A stretch of DNA of 64,000 bases from Bacillus salacetis (GCF_003581585.1 NZ_QXIR01000005.1:62001-126000); one strand, 5' to 3'. Positions 10,024-19,550 are shown, numbered from the stretch's first letter. Numbers and translations: made by a program. The notes: generated from the letters alone by a model not told the origin.

Positions 10024-10509
10024 TTGGCGATTTTACCGATTGTCACCTATCCAAATGAAATCCTTGAGATAGAGTGCAGAAAAGTAACGGTTTTCGATAA
10101 AAAATTAAGAAGTTTTCTAGATGATATGTATGATACGATGATTGCCGCTGACGGGGTTGGCCTTGCCGCCCCCCAAGTAGGGAGAGACCTATCTGCCGCA
10201 ATTGTCGATATCGGAGATGAGACAGGGACAATTGAAATGATCAACCCGGAAGTCCTTGAGGTCAAAGGAGAGCAGACAGACCTGGAAGGCTGCCTCTCTT
10301 TCCCGAATTTATACGGAGAAGTTTCAAGGCCGGAATATGTCAAAGCTGCTTTCCAGGATCGCAAGGGCCGCAACTTGATTATTGAAGCTGAAGGGTTCCT
10401 TGCCAGAGCGATATTGCATGAGATAGACCACCTGCATGGAGTATTATTCACTGCAAAGGTGATCAGATATATTGAAGAAGATGAACTTGAAAGGTATGAA
10501 AGCGAATGA
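10024..10509 (+). CDS. def: peptide deformylase
   Basis: This 161-residue metalloenzyme removes the formyl group from nascent peptides. All three motifs are present: [10 protein letters not shown] (about 41-50), EGCLSF with the metal-binding Cys (about 89) and HEIDHLHG with two metal-binding His (about 131-138). The start is TTG after AGAGGGATC; no ATG is available upstream in frame. It overlaps fmt by four bases (ATGA), so formyl addition and removal enzymes are translationally coupled. Confidence 0.96.
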   Translation: MAILPIVTYPNEILEIECRKVTVFDKKLRSFLDDMYDTMIAADGVGLAAPQVGRDLSAAIVDIGDETGTIEMINPEVLEVKGEQTDLEGCLSFPNLYGEVSRPEYVKAAFQDRKGRNLIIEAEGFLARAILHEIDHLHGVLFTAKVIRYIEEDELERYESE

Positions 10510-11456
10510 CCAAAATTGTATTCATGGGTACCCCGCAATTCTCAGTACCAGTACTCCAGAATTTAATTAAGAATGACTATGAGGTGATTGGTGTTGTCAC
10601 CCAGCCCGACCGTCCTGTTGGAAGGAAGAGAATCATGACACCGCCCCCTGTTAAGGTTGAGGCTGAAAAGCATGGAATTCCTGTATTTCAGCCGGAAAAA
10701 ATCCGGGAGAAAGAAGAACTGGAAAAGGTTCTTGCCTTGAAAGCCGATTTGATCGTTACTGCGGCATTTGGACAGATCCTTCCCAAGGAATTATTGGAAG
10801 CGCCCAAGTTTGGATGTATCAATGTCCATGCATCACTTCTGCCCGAACTTAGAGGAGGAGCCCCTATCCATTACTCCATCATTCAAGGGAAGGCTACAAC
10901 AGGTGTGACCATCATGTATATGGTTGAAAAACTCGATGCCGGTGATATGATCAGCTCAGTTGAAGTGGAAATCGATGAGAAAGACCATGTCGGCACACTG
11001 CATGATAAGTTAAGTGAAGCCGGTGCAGCCCTATTGATCGATACTCTTCCGGCACTTTTGAATGGGGAGATCACCCCTGAGAAGCAGGATGAAAGCAAAG
11101 CGACATTTGCCTGGAACATTAAACGTGAACAAGAAAGAATTGACTGGTCCAAGCCCGGTGAAGAAATATACAACCATATACGAGGAATGCACCCATGGCC
11201 TGTGGCCTATACAGTGCTGGATGGAGCTGTGATGAAGGTATGGTGGAGCGAGAAAGTGAACGGCACACCTGGCAGTCCCGGGGAAATCACCTCTGTGAAA
11301 GAAGACGGAATCATTGCAGCCACAGGCAGCTCTGTTTCGATTAAAATCACTGAACTTCAGCCTTCGGGTAAAAAGAGAATGAGTGCCAAAGATTACCTTC
11401 GTGGTGCAGGATCATTCATCGAAAAAGGCATGAAGCTTGGTGAAGAAAATGAGTAA
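10506..11456 (+). CDS. fmt: methionyl-tRNA formyltransferase
   Basis: The 316-residue enzyme formylates initiator Met-tRNA using 10-formyl-THF. The N-terminal Rossmann part has [12 protein letters not shown]; the catalytic Asn-His-Asp area is seen as [17 protein letters not shown] (about 106-122) and the Asp in DAGDM. The C-terminal OB-like tRNA-binding domain contains [11 protein letters not shown]. The ATG overlaps the def stop, and the end overlaps the rsmB start by eight bases. Standard length. Confidence 0.97.
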   Translation: MTKIVFMGTPQFSVPVLQNLIKNDYEVIGVVTQPDRPVGRKRIMTPPPVKVEAEKHGIPVFQPEKIREKEELEKVLALKADLIVTAAFGQILPKELLEAPKFGCINVHASLLPELRGGAPIHYSIIQGKATTGVTIMYMVEKLDAGDMISSVEVEIDEKDHVGTLHDKLSEAGAALLIDTLPALLNGEITPEKQDESKATFAWNIKREQERIDWSKPGEEIYNHIRGMHPWPVAYTVLDGAVMKVWWSEKVNGTPGSPGEITSVKEDGIIAATGSSVSIKITELQPSGKKRMSAKDYLRGAGSFIEKGMKLGEENE

Positions 11457-12786
11457 GCTGAAAAAGACAGTTCGGGAAGCTTCGCTGGATGTACTTGAAT
11501 CGGTTGAGAAAAATCAGTCATACAGCAATCTTCTATTGAACCATGCCATTGAGAAATACAATATAAAAGGTCCGGATACAGGATTATTGACAGAGTTGAC
11601 ATATGGGACCATCCAGCGAAGAATGACGCTTGATTACTATCTTGCGCCATTCATCAATAAAAAAGTTGAAAGCTGGGTCCGCCAGCTTCTCAGGCTGTCG
11701 TTATATCAAATGGTCTATCTTGATAAGATTCCTGACCGGGCGATATTATTTGAAGCGGTCGAAATTGCGAAACGAAGGGGACATAAAGGGATTGCCAGTA
11801 TGGTGAATGGCATCCTCCGCTCAATTCAGCGAAAAGGGGTGCAGTCGACTGAATCGATTCAAGACCCGGTCGAACGCCTTGCGATTGAAACGAGCCATCC
11901 CGAGTGGCTTGTCAAAAGGTGGACCGAACAATTCGGCGTCCATAAAACGAGGGAAATGTGCGAAACCAATATAACAGCTCCTCTTCAGACGGCACGTGTC
12001 AATACACTAAAGACGACGAGGGACGAGCTGCTTGAATCACTTACACAAGAAGGCCTTACTGTGAAGAAAAGCCAAATTGCGCCGGAAGCAATCGTCTCTT
12101 TAAAAGGGAACCTTGCGAAAACCGACGCTTTCAGGAAGGGGCTATTGACCATCCAGGATGAGAGCTCGATGCTTGTAGCCCACAGCCTTGATGTCCAGGA
12201 AGGTTTTAATGTCCTGGATTCCTGTGCTGCGCCTGGAGGGAAAACGACTCATATTGCTGAATTGATGGGCGGCAAAGGCAAGGTGCTGGCGCTTGATCTG
12301 CATAAGCATAAGATCAAATTGATTGAGGATAATGCCGCACGACTAGGATTGGAAAATATAGAGTCCAAGGCTCATGACAGCCGGACTGCAGGAGAGCTCT
12401 TCGAACCGGAAAGCTTTGACCGGATCCTGGTGGATGCCCCTTGTTCAGGTCTTGGCGTGTTAAGGAGAAAGCCGGATATCAAATATACAAAGACAGAAAA
12501 GGACCTGGAGTCCCTTCAGAAAATCCAGCTCCAAATATTAAAAGCGGTTTCTCCGTTATTGAAAAAAGGCGGAATTCTCGTTTACAGTACCTGTACAGTG
12601 GACATGAATGAAAATCAAGGTACTGTAAAAGAATTCTTGAATCAAAACGAAGGGTTCCAGCCTTATGAATTGATTCACCTTCCTGAAACCGTTCAACCGT
12701 TTGTAGAAGAAAATATGCTTCAGATTTTCCCCCAGGATTTTGGCGGAGACGGTTTCTTTATTTCCTGCTTCAAAAAGGATTCCTGA
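11449..12786 (+). CDS. rsmB: 16S rRNA (cytosine-C5) methyltransferase RsmB
   Basis: RsmB (445 residues from this ATG) methylates C967 (E. coli numbering) of 16S rRNA. An N-terminal NusB-like RNA-binding domain (about 1-140) precedes the SAM-dependent Rossmann domain. The latter shows [29 protein letters not shown] and the catalytic Cys in YSTCTVD. The ATG at 11449 overlaps fmt; a TTG four codons upstream is possible. In B. subtilis rlmN follows directly, but here only 136 bases separate the stop from prpC and rlmN is missing. Confidence 0.94.
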   Translation: MSKLKKTVREASLDVLESVEKNQSYSNLLLNHAIEKYNIKGPDTGLLTELTYGTIQRRMTLDYYLAPFINKKVESWVRQLLRLSLYQMVYLDKIPDRAILFEAVEIAKRRGHKGIASMVNGILRSIQRKGVQSTESIQDPVERLAIETSHPEWLVKRWTEQFGVHKTREMCETNITAPLQTARVNTLKTTRDELLESLTQEGLTVKKSQIAPEAIVSLKGNLAKTDAFRKGLLTIQDESSMLVAHSLDVQEGFNVLDSCAAPGGKTTHIAELMGGKGKVLALDLHKHKIKLIEDNAARLGLENIESKAHDSRTAGELFEPESFDRILVDAPCSGLGVLRRKPDIKYTKTEKDLESLQKIQLQILKAVSPLLKKGGILVYSTCTVDMNENQGTVKEFLNQNEGFQPYELIHLPETVQPFVEENMLQIFPQDFGGDGFFISCFKKDS

Positions 12787-12922
12787 TTTTAGCAATCAAG
12801 CAGGAAATTTGGGCATAAAGGTCGTAAATGTAACGTAGCCGAGGAAAAAATGTCGAAGCGGCTCAATTCACCGAAAGTGTTGTCCGCTTCTGGAATGGCA
12901 ATGAAGAAAAGAGGTGGCCCGG

Positions 12923-13672
12923 ATGAAATCTGTGCACTATACAGATAAGGGGAAAGTCAGACAGCATAATGAAGATAGTGTAGGTGTCTTCAGCAATAAA
13001 GAAGGTGACTGCCTGGCGGTGGTTGCTGACGGTATGGGCGGTCATCGTGCTGGAGATGTTGCCAGTTCAATGACCATCAATAAGTTTGAAGAACTTTGGG
13101 TCTCCGAAGGGAAATTCACCAAGGCAGAACAGGCCGAAAAATGGCTGCAGGATAAAATTACCGAGATCAACTTGAATGTATTTAACCACTCCCAGACCAA
13201 TATCGAATGTGAAGGCATGGGTACGACTGTTGTGGCAGCGATCTGCACTGAAAATTTTGCTACGGTCGTCAACATCGGGGACAGCAGGGGTTATATCTTG
13301 AATGAGAGCGGTTTCAGCCAATTGACGGAAGATCACTCACTAGTCAATGAACTCGTTAGGAGCGGTCAAATTTCCAAGGAAGATGCAGAGCATCATCCGC
13401 GGAAAAATGTATTATTGAGGGCTTTGGGGACAGAGGAAAAAGTGGAGATGGATACCAGGACAATCATTTTCGAAGAAGATGACATACTCCTGCTTTGTTC
13501 AGATGGTTTATCCAATAAAGTTTCGGAAAATGAAATGAAAGACATTCTATCCCGCAGTGAAGACCTTGATGAAGCAGGACAGCGGTTCATCACCATTGCA
13601 AATGAAAACGGCGGGGAAGATAATATCACATTGGCAATCGTAAAGTATTCACTTGAAAGCAGTAACGGGTGA
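12923..13672 (+). CDS. prpC: PP2C-type Ser/Thr protein phosphatase PrpC
   Basis: This 249-residue metal-dependent phosphatase reverses PrkC phosphorylation. PP2C motifs are visible: RQHNEDS (about 11), VADGMGGHRAGD with a metal-binding Asp (about 35), GMGTT, GDSRGY and GEDNITL near the C-terminus. I chose the ATG at 12923 over GTG 12914 because GAGGTGG sits seven bases upstream of it and the family N-terminus is short. It is directly upstream of prkC with a five-base gap, the usual phosphatase-kinase pair. Confidence 0.95.
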   Translation: MKSVHYTDKGKVRQHNEDSVGVFSNKEGDCLAVVADGMGGHRAGDVASSMTINKFEELWVSEGKFTKAEQAEKWLQDKITEINLNVFNHSQTNIECEGMGTTVVAAICTENFATVVNIGDSRGYILNESGFSQLTEDHSLVNELVRSGQISKEDAEHHPRKNVLLRALGTEEKVEMDTRTIIFEEDDILLLCSDGLSNKVSENEMKDILSRSEDLDEAGQRFITIANENGGEDNITLAIVKYSLESSNG

Positions 13673-13677
13673 GCTTT

Positions 13678-15657
13678 ATGTTGAATGGAAAAAGAATCAG
13701 CGGCAGGTATAAAATCCTGGAGATGATAGGCGGCGGGGGTATGGCCAATGTATACCTTGCACAGGATATGATCCTTGACCGCGAAGTTGCGATCAAGATG
13801 CTGCGCCTCGATTTTGCCAATGAGGAAGAGTTCATCAAGAGGTTCCAGCGGGAAGCGCAGTCAGCCACAAGCCTTGCTCATCCAAACATCGTCAGCATAT
13901 ATGATGTAGGGGAAGAGGATGATATCTACTATATTGTCATGGAGTATGTAGATGGATTGACCCTGAAGCAGTACATACAAAAAAATTCCCCTATTACAGT
14001 GGAAAAAACGATTGATATCATGCGCCAGCTGGCATCAGCTATTTCTCATGCACATCAAAACCATATAGTCCATAGGGATATCAAACCTCAGAATATATTG
14101 ATCGACCATGATGGAACGGTGAAAATTACGGATTTCGGCATCGCAATGGCCTTGAGTTCAACCTCCATCACACAGACAAATTCTGTTCTGGGATCAGTCC
14201 ATTATCTTTCTCCTGAACAGGCAAGAGGGGGGATGGCGACAAGGAAATCGGATATCTATTCACTTGGGATCGTCATGTTCGAGCTGTTGTCAGGCAGGCT
14301 TCCGTTTTCAGGGGAATCAGCTGTTTCTATTGCCTTGAAGCATCTGCAATCCGAAACCCCATCCCTCAGGCGCTGGAACCCTGACATTCCTCAAAGCGTG
14401 GAAAATATCGTTCTGAAAGCGACAGCCAAAGATCCTTTCCAGCGATATGATTCTGTAGAGGAAATCGAAGAAGATCTTAGGACATCCCTTGATCCGGAAC
14501 GACTTGATGAACCAAAATTCGCCATCGCAGAAGACATGGACGCCACCAAGGCCATTCCGGTCATAACCGATCAGCGTCCATATAACAATATGGACCATAC
14601 AATTGTCCATGAAAAGAATGGTATCGAAGCTGCAGGCACTGTTCCGAACGGTGAAGAAAATGTCACTAAGCCTGCCAAGAAGAAGAAGAAAAAGTGGCCG
14701 GTAATCATCATCGGTGTTTTCTTTTTGCTCGCCATCCTTGGTTTACTCGCGGTAACAGTCCTTCCTGATATGCTTGGACCAAAAGAAATTGAACTTCCCG
14801 ATGTCACTGGGAAAACCCAGGAAGAAGCGGTTGAACTCCTTGCGCTCGAAGGCTTTCTTATCGGGGATTACCTTGAACAGGCCAATGAGGAAGTTGCTGC
14901 AAACCACGTGATCAAAACCAATCCGCCGGCGGGGAAAACAGTAAAGGAAGGCAGTGAGGTCAACCTTTATGTCAGCACCGGAAAAAAGAGGGTAAAAATC
15001 AAGGACTATACGGATGAGCCACTTGAGGATGCTGAAAAGGAATTAGAAGAGTTGGGCTTCACCAATGTTGAAAAAGAGACAGAGTCCAACGACGCCGATC
15101 CCGGGACGATCTTGTCACAGGATCCTCCGGAAGGCTCAGAAGTTATCCCGGATGAAACAAAGGTTACGTTTGTCGTAAGTTCCGGTCCGGAAACCTTTGA
15201 GTTAAAGGAGTTAACAGGTTTAAACCAGCAAAGCTTGAATTTGTATGAAGAAATAAGCGGCTTGAAAATCAATACAACAGAAGAATACTCTGCTGATGTC
15301 CCTAAAGGGGAGGTCATTTCCCAGGACCCTAAAGCGGGTACAGCAATGGTTGAAGGCGGGACCGTGAATGTAGTTATTTCCAAAGGGAAAGAACCTCAGC
15401 CTCCAAGGACGGTAAGCAAGGAAATCACCATTCCATATGAACCTGAAGAAGAAGGAAAGCCACAGAGTGTGGAAATTTATATTGAAGATATGGAACGTAA
15501 TATTGAGGATGCAGAGGCGAAATTCGGCATCACTGAGAATTACAAAGAGACATATGAATTGACCATCAACGAAGGAGAAACGGGACAGATTAAAGTTGTC
15601 GTGGATGGGCAAGTTTTTAAAGAAGAAAGTGTTCCGTATCCTGAGCAAGAGGAATAG
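13678..15657 (+). CDS. prkC: PASTA-domain Ser/Thr protein kinase PrkC
   Basis: PrkC (659 residues) is a membrane kinase sensing muropeptides and lipid II and controlling germination and envelope homeostasis. The kinase domain (about 8-270) has GGGGMANVY, VHRDIKPQN, DFG and the SVLGSVHYLSPEQA activation segment. A Lys-rich stretch precedes one transmembrane helix (about 341-363). Outside lie three PASTA repeats (about 371-437, 438-506, 507-573) and a C-terminal Ig-like domain. I use ATG 13678, matching the usual ML-GKRISGRY start; a GTG at 13669 would overlap prpC. Confidence 0.95.
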   Translation: MLNGKRISGRYKILEMIGGGGMANVYLAQDMILDREVAIKMLRLDFANEEEFIKRFQREAQSATSLAHPNIVSIYDVGEEDDIYYIVMEYVDGLTLKQYIQKNSPITVEKTIDIMRQLASAISHAHQNHIVHRDIKPQNILIDHDGTVKITDFGIAMALSSTSITQTNSVLGSVHYLSPEQARGGMATRKSDIYSLGIVMFELLSGRLPFSGESAVSIALKHLQSETPSLRRWNPDIPQSVENIVLKATAKDPFQRYDSVEEIEEDLRTSLDPERLDEPKFAIAEDMDATKAIPVITDQRPYNNMDHTIVHEKNGIEAAGTVPNGEENVTKPAKKKKKKWPVIIIGVFFLLAILGLLAVTVLPDMLGPKEIELPDVTGKTQEEAVELLALEGFLIGDYLEQANEEVAANHVIKTNPPAGKTVKEGSEVNLYVSTGKKRVKIKDYTDEPLEDAEKELEELGFTNVEKETESNDADPGTILSQDPPEGSEVIPDETKVTFVVSSGPETFELKELTGLNQQSLNLYEEISGLKINTTEEYSADVPKGEVISQDPKAGTAMVEGGTVNVVISKGKEPQPPRTVSKEITIPYEPEEEGKPQSVEIYIEDMERNIEDAEAKFGITENYKETYELTINEGETGQIKVVVDGQVFKEESVPYPEQEE

Positions 15658-15678
15658 TAACATTCAAGGAGGCTGTTT

Positions 15679-16563
15679 ATGCCAGAAGGCAAGATCATTA
15701 AAGCACTCAGCGGTTTTTATTATGTCTTGAATAATGATGAAATCACCCAGTGCCGCGGAAGGGGAGTCTTCCGTAAGAATAAGGTGACTCCCCTTGTCGG
15801 CGACTATGTCAGTTTTCAGTCTGAGAACGAGCAAGAAGGCTATATTCTGGAAGTCTTTGAAAGGAAAAATGAGTTGGTAAGGCCGCCGATTGCCAACGTT
15901 GATCAGGCAATCCTGGTTTTTTCAGCGGCCGAACCCGACTTTAGCACAGCTCTGCTGGACAGGTTCCTGGTTCTTGTAGAAAGTAAAAATATTGAACCTT
16001 TGATCTGTATTACAAAAATCGATCTGGTGAGCGAAACAGAGCTGGAAAAGATCAAGGATTATGCTGAACAATACCGGTCATTTGGTTATGAAGTGATAAT
16101 GACATCCTCAGAAACGGAAGAGGGACTTTCTGCATTGAAACCCCACCTCGCAGGGAAGATTTCAGTTTTTGCGGGTCAATCGGGGGTAGGGAAGTCATCA
16201 TTACTGAATGCGATGAATCCGGAACTCGAGCTGAAAACGAGCAATATCTCCACTCACCTTGGCAGGGGAAAGCATACAACCCGCCATGTGGAACTGATTG
16301 AAGTGGAGGATGACGGATTTGTAGCTGATACCCCTGGATTCAGTTCTTTGGAATTCAGTGAGCTGGAGCTGGAAGAACTCTCTTCCTGTTTTCCTGAAAT
16401 GGCGGAAAGATCTGATGAATGTAAGTTCCGCGGGTGTTTCCACATTAATGAACCAAAGTGCGCGGTAAAGAAAGCAGTCGATGACGGGGAAATCCCGGAC
16501 TACAGATATACACACTATCAGCAATTCTATGATGAAATCAAAGACAGAAAGCCGAGGTATTAA
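15679..16563 (+). CDS. rsgA: ribosome small-subunit GTPase RsgA (CpgA)
   Basis: This 294-residue circularly permuted GTPase assists late 30S maturation. An N-terminal OB fold (about 1-65) is followed by permuted G motifs: G4 TKID (about 113), G1 GQSGVGKSS (about 161) and G3 DTPGF (about 218). A C-terminal zinc knuckle has Cys and His residues around CKFRGCFHINEPKC. AAGGAGG precedes the ATG. In B. subtilis CpgA is a PrkC substrate and its gene follows prkC, as here. One base separates it from rpe. Confidence 0.96.
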   Translation: MPEGKIIKALSGFYYVLNNDEITQCRGRGVFRKNKVTPLVGDYVSFQSENEQEGYILEVFERKNELVRPPIANVDQAILVFSAAEPDFSTALLDRFLVLVESKNIEPLICITKIDLVSETELEKIKDYAEQYRSFGYEVIMTSSETEEGLSALKPHLAGKISVFAGQSGVGKSSLLNAMNPELELKTSNISTHLGRGKHTTRHVELIEVEDDGFVADTPGFSSLEFSELELEELSSCFPEMAERSDECKFRGCFHINEPKCAVKKAVDDGEIPDYRYTHYQQFYDEIKDRKPRY

Positions 16564-16564
16564 A

Positions 16565-17218
16565 ATGGTTAAAATTGCACCATCGATCCTATCAGCAGAT
16601 TTTGCAAACCTGGCAAATGAAATCAAGGAAGTGGAGGCAGGGGGCGCGGATTATATTCATGTCGATGTCATGGATGGTCATTTTGTACCCAATATCACCC
16701 TGGGGCCAATGATCGTCAAGGCAATACGTCCTGTTACAAATCTGCCATTGGATGTCCACTTAATGATAGAAAATCCCGACCGATATATCGAGGCCTTTGC
16801 GGAAGCGGGATCGGATTATATCACTGTCCATGCAGAGGCAACCCCGCATCTTCATCGGACGATTCAATTGATTAAATCAAAGGCTATCAAGGCGGGAGCC
16901 GTTTTGAATCCGGGCACGCCAGTTGACATGATCAAGCATGTAATTGAAGACCTCGATATGGTCCTTTTAATGACAGTCAATCCCGGGTTCGGCGGTCAGA
17001 GTTTTATCGGTTCGGTAGTTCCTAAGATCAGGGAAGTTCGTGAACTTGCGAAGCAGTTCAATCCCGACCTGGAAATCGAAGTGGATGGCGGGATCACCAC
17101 TGAAACTGCGAAACTTTGTACAGATGCCGGGGCGGACGTACTTGTAGCGGGATCTGCTATCTATAATAAAGAGGACCGCGGCCAGGCAATCACTGCTATC
17201 CGTGAAGCTGCTGAATAA
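16565..17218 (+). CDS. rpe: ribulose-phosphate 3-epimerase
   Basis: This 217-residue TIM-barrel enzyme interconverts ribulose-5-P and xylulose-5-P in the pentose phosphate pathway. It shows PSILSADF at the N-terminus, the metal-binding HVDVMDGHFVPN, HLMI, MTVNPGFGGQSF and VDGGI. The start is the ATG just after the rsgA stop, with GAGGT upstream; an upstream frame extension inside rsgA carries no family sequence. A strong terminator follows. Confidence 0.96.
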   Translation: MVKIAPSILSADFANLANEIKEVEAGGADYIHVDVMDGHFVPNITLGPMIVKAIRPVTNLPLDVHLMIENPDRYIEAFAEAGSDYITVHAEATPHLHRTIQLIKSKAIKAGAVLNPGTPVDMIKHVIEDLDMVLLMTVNPGFGGQSFIGSVVPKIREVRELAKQFNPDLEIEVDGGITTETAKLCTDAGADVLVAGSAIYNKEDRGQAITAIREAAE

Positions 17219-17234
17219 TATTGTCCATTAATGG

Positions 17235-17273
17235 CCGGTATGAAAGATAATTTATCTTTATACCGGTTTTTTT
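17235..17273 (+). terminator. rho-independent terminator after rpe
   Basis: CCGGTATGAAAGATA pairs with TATCTTTATACCGG and is followed by seven Ts. Confidence 0.9.
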
Positions 17274-17341
17274 GTGGAATTGGATGATCAAAATATTTCT
17301 AAAAGGCTGCAGGACATATTAAACGATACAGAGGTGTGTAT

Positions 17342-17989
17342 ATGAAAATAAATATACTTGGCGGCGGGCCGGAAGAATTCATCCCTGACCTTCAAATTTA
17401 CAATGATGAAAACAGCATTTGGGTCGGTGTGGACCATGGGGTTTTCAGGCTCATTCATCAAGGGATCAAACCAGATATGGCCTTTGGGGACTTTGATTCC
17501 GTTAATGAGGATGAATGGAAGCTGATTGAAGAAAAAACAGATCAAATCAACCGCTATCTGCCGGAAAAAGATGAAACGGATATGGAACTTGCCCTGAACT
17601 GGTCGATAAAACAAGGTCCTGAAGCCATCAGGGTGTTTGGCGCTACAGGGGGTAGGGCCGACCACTTTCTGGCCAATATCCAGATGCTTGGAAAGAAAGA
17701 AAACCTTCATCCCTCCATCGAGATTGAAATCATCGATATTCAGAATCAAGTTCAAATTGTTCCTCCCGGTGAATATACATTAAAAGAGAAGAGTGACAGC
17801 AAGTATATATCATTTTTGCCGTTGACGCCGGAAGTGGAGGGGCTGACACTTAGTGGTTTTAAGTATGAGCTTCAAGACAGGAATATATCATTGGGCTCGA
17901 CACTATGTATAAGTAACGAACTTATTCAGCCATCCGGTACTTTTTCGTTCTCATCCGGCATATTAATGATGATAAGAAGTCATGACTAG
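17342..17989 (+). CDS. thiN: thiamine pyrophosphokinase
   Basis: The 215-residue ThiN (YloS) converts thiamine plus ATP to thiamine pyrophosphate. Motifs include GVDHG, GDFDS (about 59), the acidic KDETDMELAL (about 77), GATGGRADH and the C-terminal thiamine-binding segment SNELIQPSGTFSF. AGAGGTG lies five bases before the ATG; an in-frame GTG six bases upstream is less well placed. It stands after the rpe terminator, so it likely has its own promoter. Confidence 0.95.
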   Translation: MKINILGGGPEEFIPDLQIYNDENSIWVGVDHGVFRLIHQGIKPDMAFGDFDSVNEDEWKLIEEKTDQINRYLPEKDETDMELALNWSIKQGPEAIRVFGATGGRADHFLANIQMLGKKENLHPSIEIEIIDIQNQVQIVPPGEYTLKEKSDSKYISFLPLTPEVEGLTLSGFKYELQDRNISLGSTLCISNELIQPSGTFSFSSGILMMIRSHD

Positions 17990-18104
17990 GCACTTTTAAC
18001 TTATCTAACTTGCAGCAATGCGTACTCAAACTCATCGTTTGAATATACTAATACCGATTCAAGCGAGACAGCAGGTTTTTTAGATTGACGGGGAGGGACT
18101 GTTG

Positions 18105-18185
18105 ATGAAATTCTATACAATTAAACTGCCCAAGTTTCTGGGCGGACTGGTAAAAGCGATGCTTGGGACATTTAAAAAAGAATAA
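18105..18185 (+). CDS. spoVM: stage V sporulation protein SpoVM (26 aa)
   Basis: This is a very short gene. Translation is MKFYTIKLPKFLGG, then LVKAMLGTFKKE, almost identical to B. subtilis SpoVM. It is an amphipathic helix that marks the convex forespore membrane, anchors the coat ATPase SpoIVA and inhibits FtsH. GGGGAGGG precedes the ATG. Its position between thiN and rpmB is the conserved one. It proves the organism belongs to an endospore-forming lineage. I could not place the expected mother-cell sigma-E promoter with confidence. Confidence 0.97.
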   Translation: MKFYTIKLPKFLGGLVKAMLGTFKKE

Positions 18186-18225
18186 TGTTTTTGAACGAGG
18201 ATGCGACAATAGCTTTTCAGTAACT

Positions 18226-18284
18226 AAAAAAGCCGAACTGTTTTAGAAATGCTATCTTAGCATTCTAGATTAGTTCGGCTTTTT
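18226..18284. terminator. bidirectional terminator after spoVM
   Basis: AAAAAGCCGAACT and AGTTCGGCTTTTT pair around an inner stem (TAGAAATGCTA / TAGCATTCTA). A-run and T-run flanks allow termination on either strand. Confidence 0.88.
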
Positions 18285-18484
18285 GAATTCAATCTTAAGT
18301 GAAATTAGCATTCGGCTATAGACGCTAATAGAATGGTTATGTCCAGCCTCGTTTTTTATTTTTTTTTTGGATCTATGACATCCTTGATCTATACTCAATG
18401 TTCCCTGGAAAACGTCGAAGAGCATTGAAAGGGACTGCCAGGTCTGCAGCGAGTTCTTGTTTTTCAAAGGAAAACAAACATAAT
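18285..18484. other. spacer between convergent spoVM and rpmB
   Basis: A 200-base AT-rich stretch with a long T-tract near 18350. Neither strand offers a frame resembling a protein. I see no feature here. Confidence 0.5.
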
Positions 18485-18517
18485 GAAAAAGAGACACCCA
18501 GTCAGGATGTCTCTTTA
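18485..18517 (-). terminator. terminator of rpmB (minus strand)
   Basis: On the minus strand AAAGAGACA pairs with TGTCTCTTT and runs into TTTTT, just downstream of rpmB. Confidence 0.87.
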
Positions 18518-18524
18518 ATGAACA

Positions 18525-18713
18525 TTATACACGTTCAACTTTACCAGATTTCAAAGCTCTTGCAGAAACCCAAACACGTTTTGGTTTTCCATCTACAAGA
18601 ATGCGAACTTTTTGTAAGTTAGCGCCCCAAGTACGCTTATTAGCGTTCATCGCATGGGAGCGAGCGTTGCCCGAACGAGCTTTACGGCCAGTTACTACGC
18701 ATTGTTTTGGCAT
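18525..18713 (-). CDS. rpmB: 50S ribosomal protein L28
   Basis: The 62-residue protein starts [20 protein letters not shown] and contains [14 protein letters not shown], diagnostic for L28. It lacks the CxxC zinc pairs seen in some L28 paralogues; a single Cys is present near the N-terminus. AGGAGGGA lies before the ATG on the minus strand. It is the only complete minus-strand gene here, in the same place and orientation as in B. subtilis between spoVM and yloU. Confidence 0.97.
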   Translation of the reverse strand: MPKQCVVTGRKARSGNARSHAMNANKRTWGANLQKVRILVDGKPKRVWVSARALKSGKVERV

Positions 18714-18792
18714 GGTATTCCCTCCTCATAAAAGAAGCTGAAACAATATCAGTTGTTTCACATTTCAACATAGTCATAAAAGATACTTTAAT

Positions 18793-18821
18793 AATTTATC
18801 ATACAACCTCAAACAATGCAA
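18793..18821 (-). promoter_or_regulatory. probable sigma-A promoter of rpmB
   Basis: On the minus strand TTGCAT (18821-18816), a 17-base spacer, then TAAATT (18798-18793). Read from sequence only. Confidence 0.55.
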
Positions 18822-18854
18822 GACTTCTACAAAAAGATATCAAGAAAAAATACT

Positions 18855-18980
18855 TGACGCAGCCAAGTGCGGAACCGGGCAGCCTGAATCCGGCAGGCGC
18901 AGGAGGGAAACTCGGCAAACCCGAACTTGGATTTGGGGAGTTTTCCCGAAGCTATCCGTGAGGCAGCATGCGGGACGGGA
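18855..18980. other. GC-rich unexplained island between rpmB and yloU
   Basis: This 125-base segment is markedly richer in GC than the AT-rich flanks. It contains a hairpin GGGAAACTC (18905-18913) / GAGTTTTCCC (18938-18947) and ACTTG/CAAGT near 18852-18868. It lies upstream of both probable promoters (rpmB and yloU), so it is unlikely to be a leader of either. I do not recognise it as a riboswitch or a coding remnant. Confidence 0.4.
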
Positions 18981-19029
18981 AATTAATTCAAAAGAAAAAT
19001 GTATAATCACCTTTCGTTAAGGGTTAATA

Positions 19030-19082
19030 CTATAAAAAGCATCATCATTGCCACTCGGATAAATTACCAGAACGATGCTTAA
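19030..19082 (-). terminator. possible minus-strand terminator-like hairpin
   Basis: AAGCATC and GATGCTT pair around a loop of about 38 bases; on the minus strand the second arm is followed by TTTATAG. The loop is large, so it could be chance. It would block antisense transcription toward rpmB. Confidence 0.3.
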
Positions 19083-19101
19083 AACGTCCTTTGTCATTAC
19101 T

Positions 19102-19130
19102 TTGGCTTTTAAAAATAAGATAGATATAGT
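19102..19130 (+). promoter_or_regulatory. probable sigma-A promoter of yloU
   Basis: TTGGCT (19102-19107), 17-base spacer, TATAGT (19125-19130), about 40 bases before the yloU start. Confidence 0.6.
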
Positions 19131-19172
19131 AAAATGTTTTTAGCCAAGCATGTATTAGAAGGGGGAACAATC

Positions 19173-19535
19173 ATGTCCATCGAAATGAAAACGAAGTTCG
19201 GGCAAATTGATATAACTAATGATGTCATTGCAATGATTGCAGGTGGAGCTGCTATCGACTGTTATGGTATTGTCGGAATGGCTTCTAAGAATCAAATCAA
19301 AGACGGTTTAACTGATATTTTGCGGAAAGAGAACTTCACTCGGGGTGTTATCGTTCGCCAGGAAGAGGAAGAAGTACATATTGATATGTATATCATCGTG
19401 AGTTATGGAACCAAAATTTCTGAAATCGCTCACAACGTACAGTCAAAGGTCAAGTATACTCTTAACAAAACCGTCGGCTTGGCGGTCGATTCAGTAAATA
19501 TTTTTGTTCAGGGTGTTCGTGTAACGAACCCGTAG
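19173..19535 (+). CDS. yloU: Asp23/Gls24 family envelope-stress protein YloU
   Basis: The 120-residue protein starts MSIEMKTKFGQIDITNDVIA and continues through the conserved ASKNQIKDGLTDILRKENF and VSYGTKISEIAHNVQ. It is a DUF322/Asp23 family member; these are small cytosolic proteins often linked to cell-envelope stress. In Gram-positives yloU sits just before fakA, suggesting a lipid or membrane link, but the biochemical role is unknown. AAGGGGGAA sets the ATG at 19173; an upstream frame extension has no family sequence. Confidence 0.93.
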   Translation: MSIEMKTKFGQIDITNDVIAMIAGGAAIDCYGIVGMASKNQIKDGLTDILRKENFTRGVIVRQEEEEVHIDMYIIVSYGTKISEIAHNVQSKVKYTLNKTVGLAVDSVNIFVQGVRVTNP

Positions 19536-19550
19536 TGAGGAGGAAGATTC

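Noticed and set aside
18707-18961. 84-codon plus-strand frame across the rpmB upstream region
   Set aside because: It begins antisense to rpmB and its C-terminal half is just the GC-rich island; no family similarity.
18855-18980. Cobalamin or c-di-GMP riboswitch in the GC-rich island (GGCAAACCC)
   Set aside because: The key conserved blocks (GACGCAAAGCC for GEMM, the B12 box for cobalamin) are missing on both strands.
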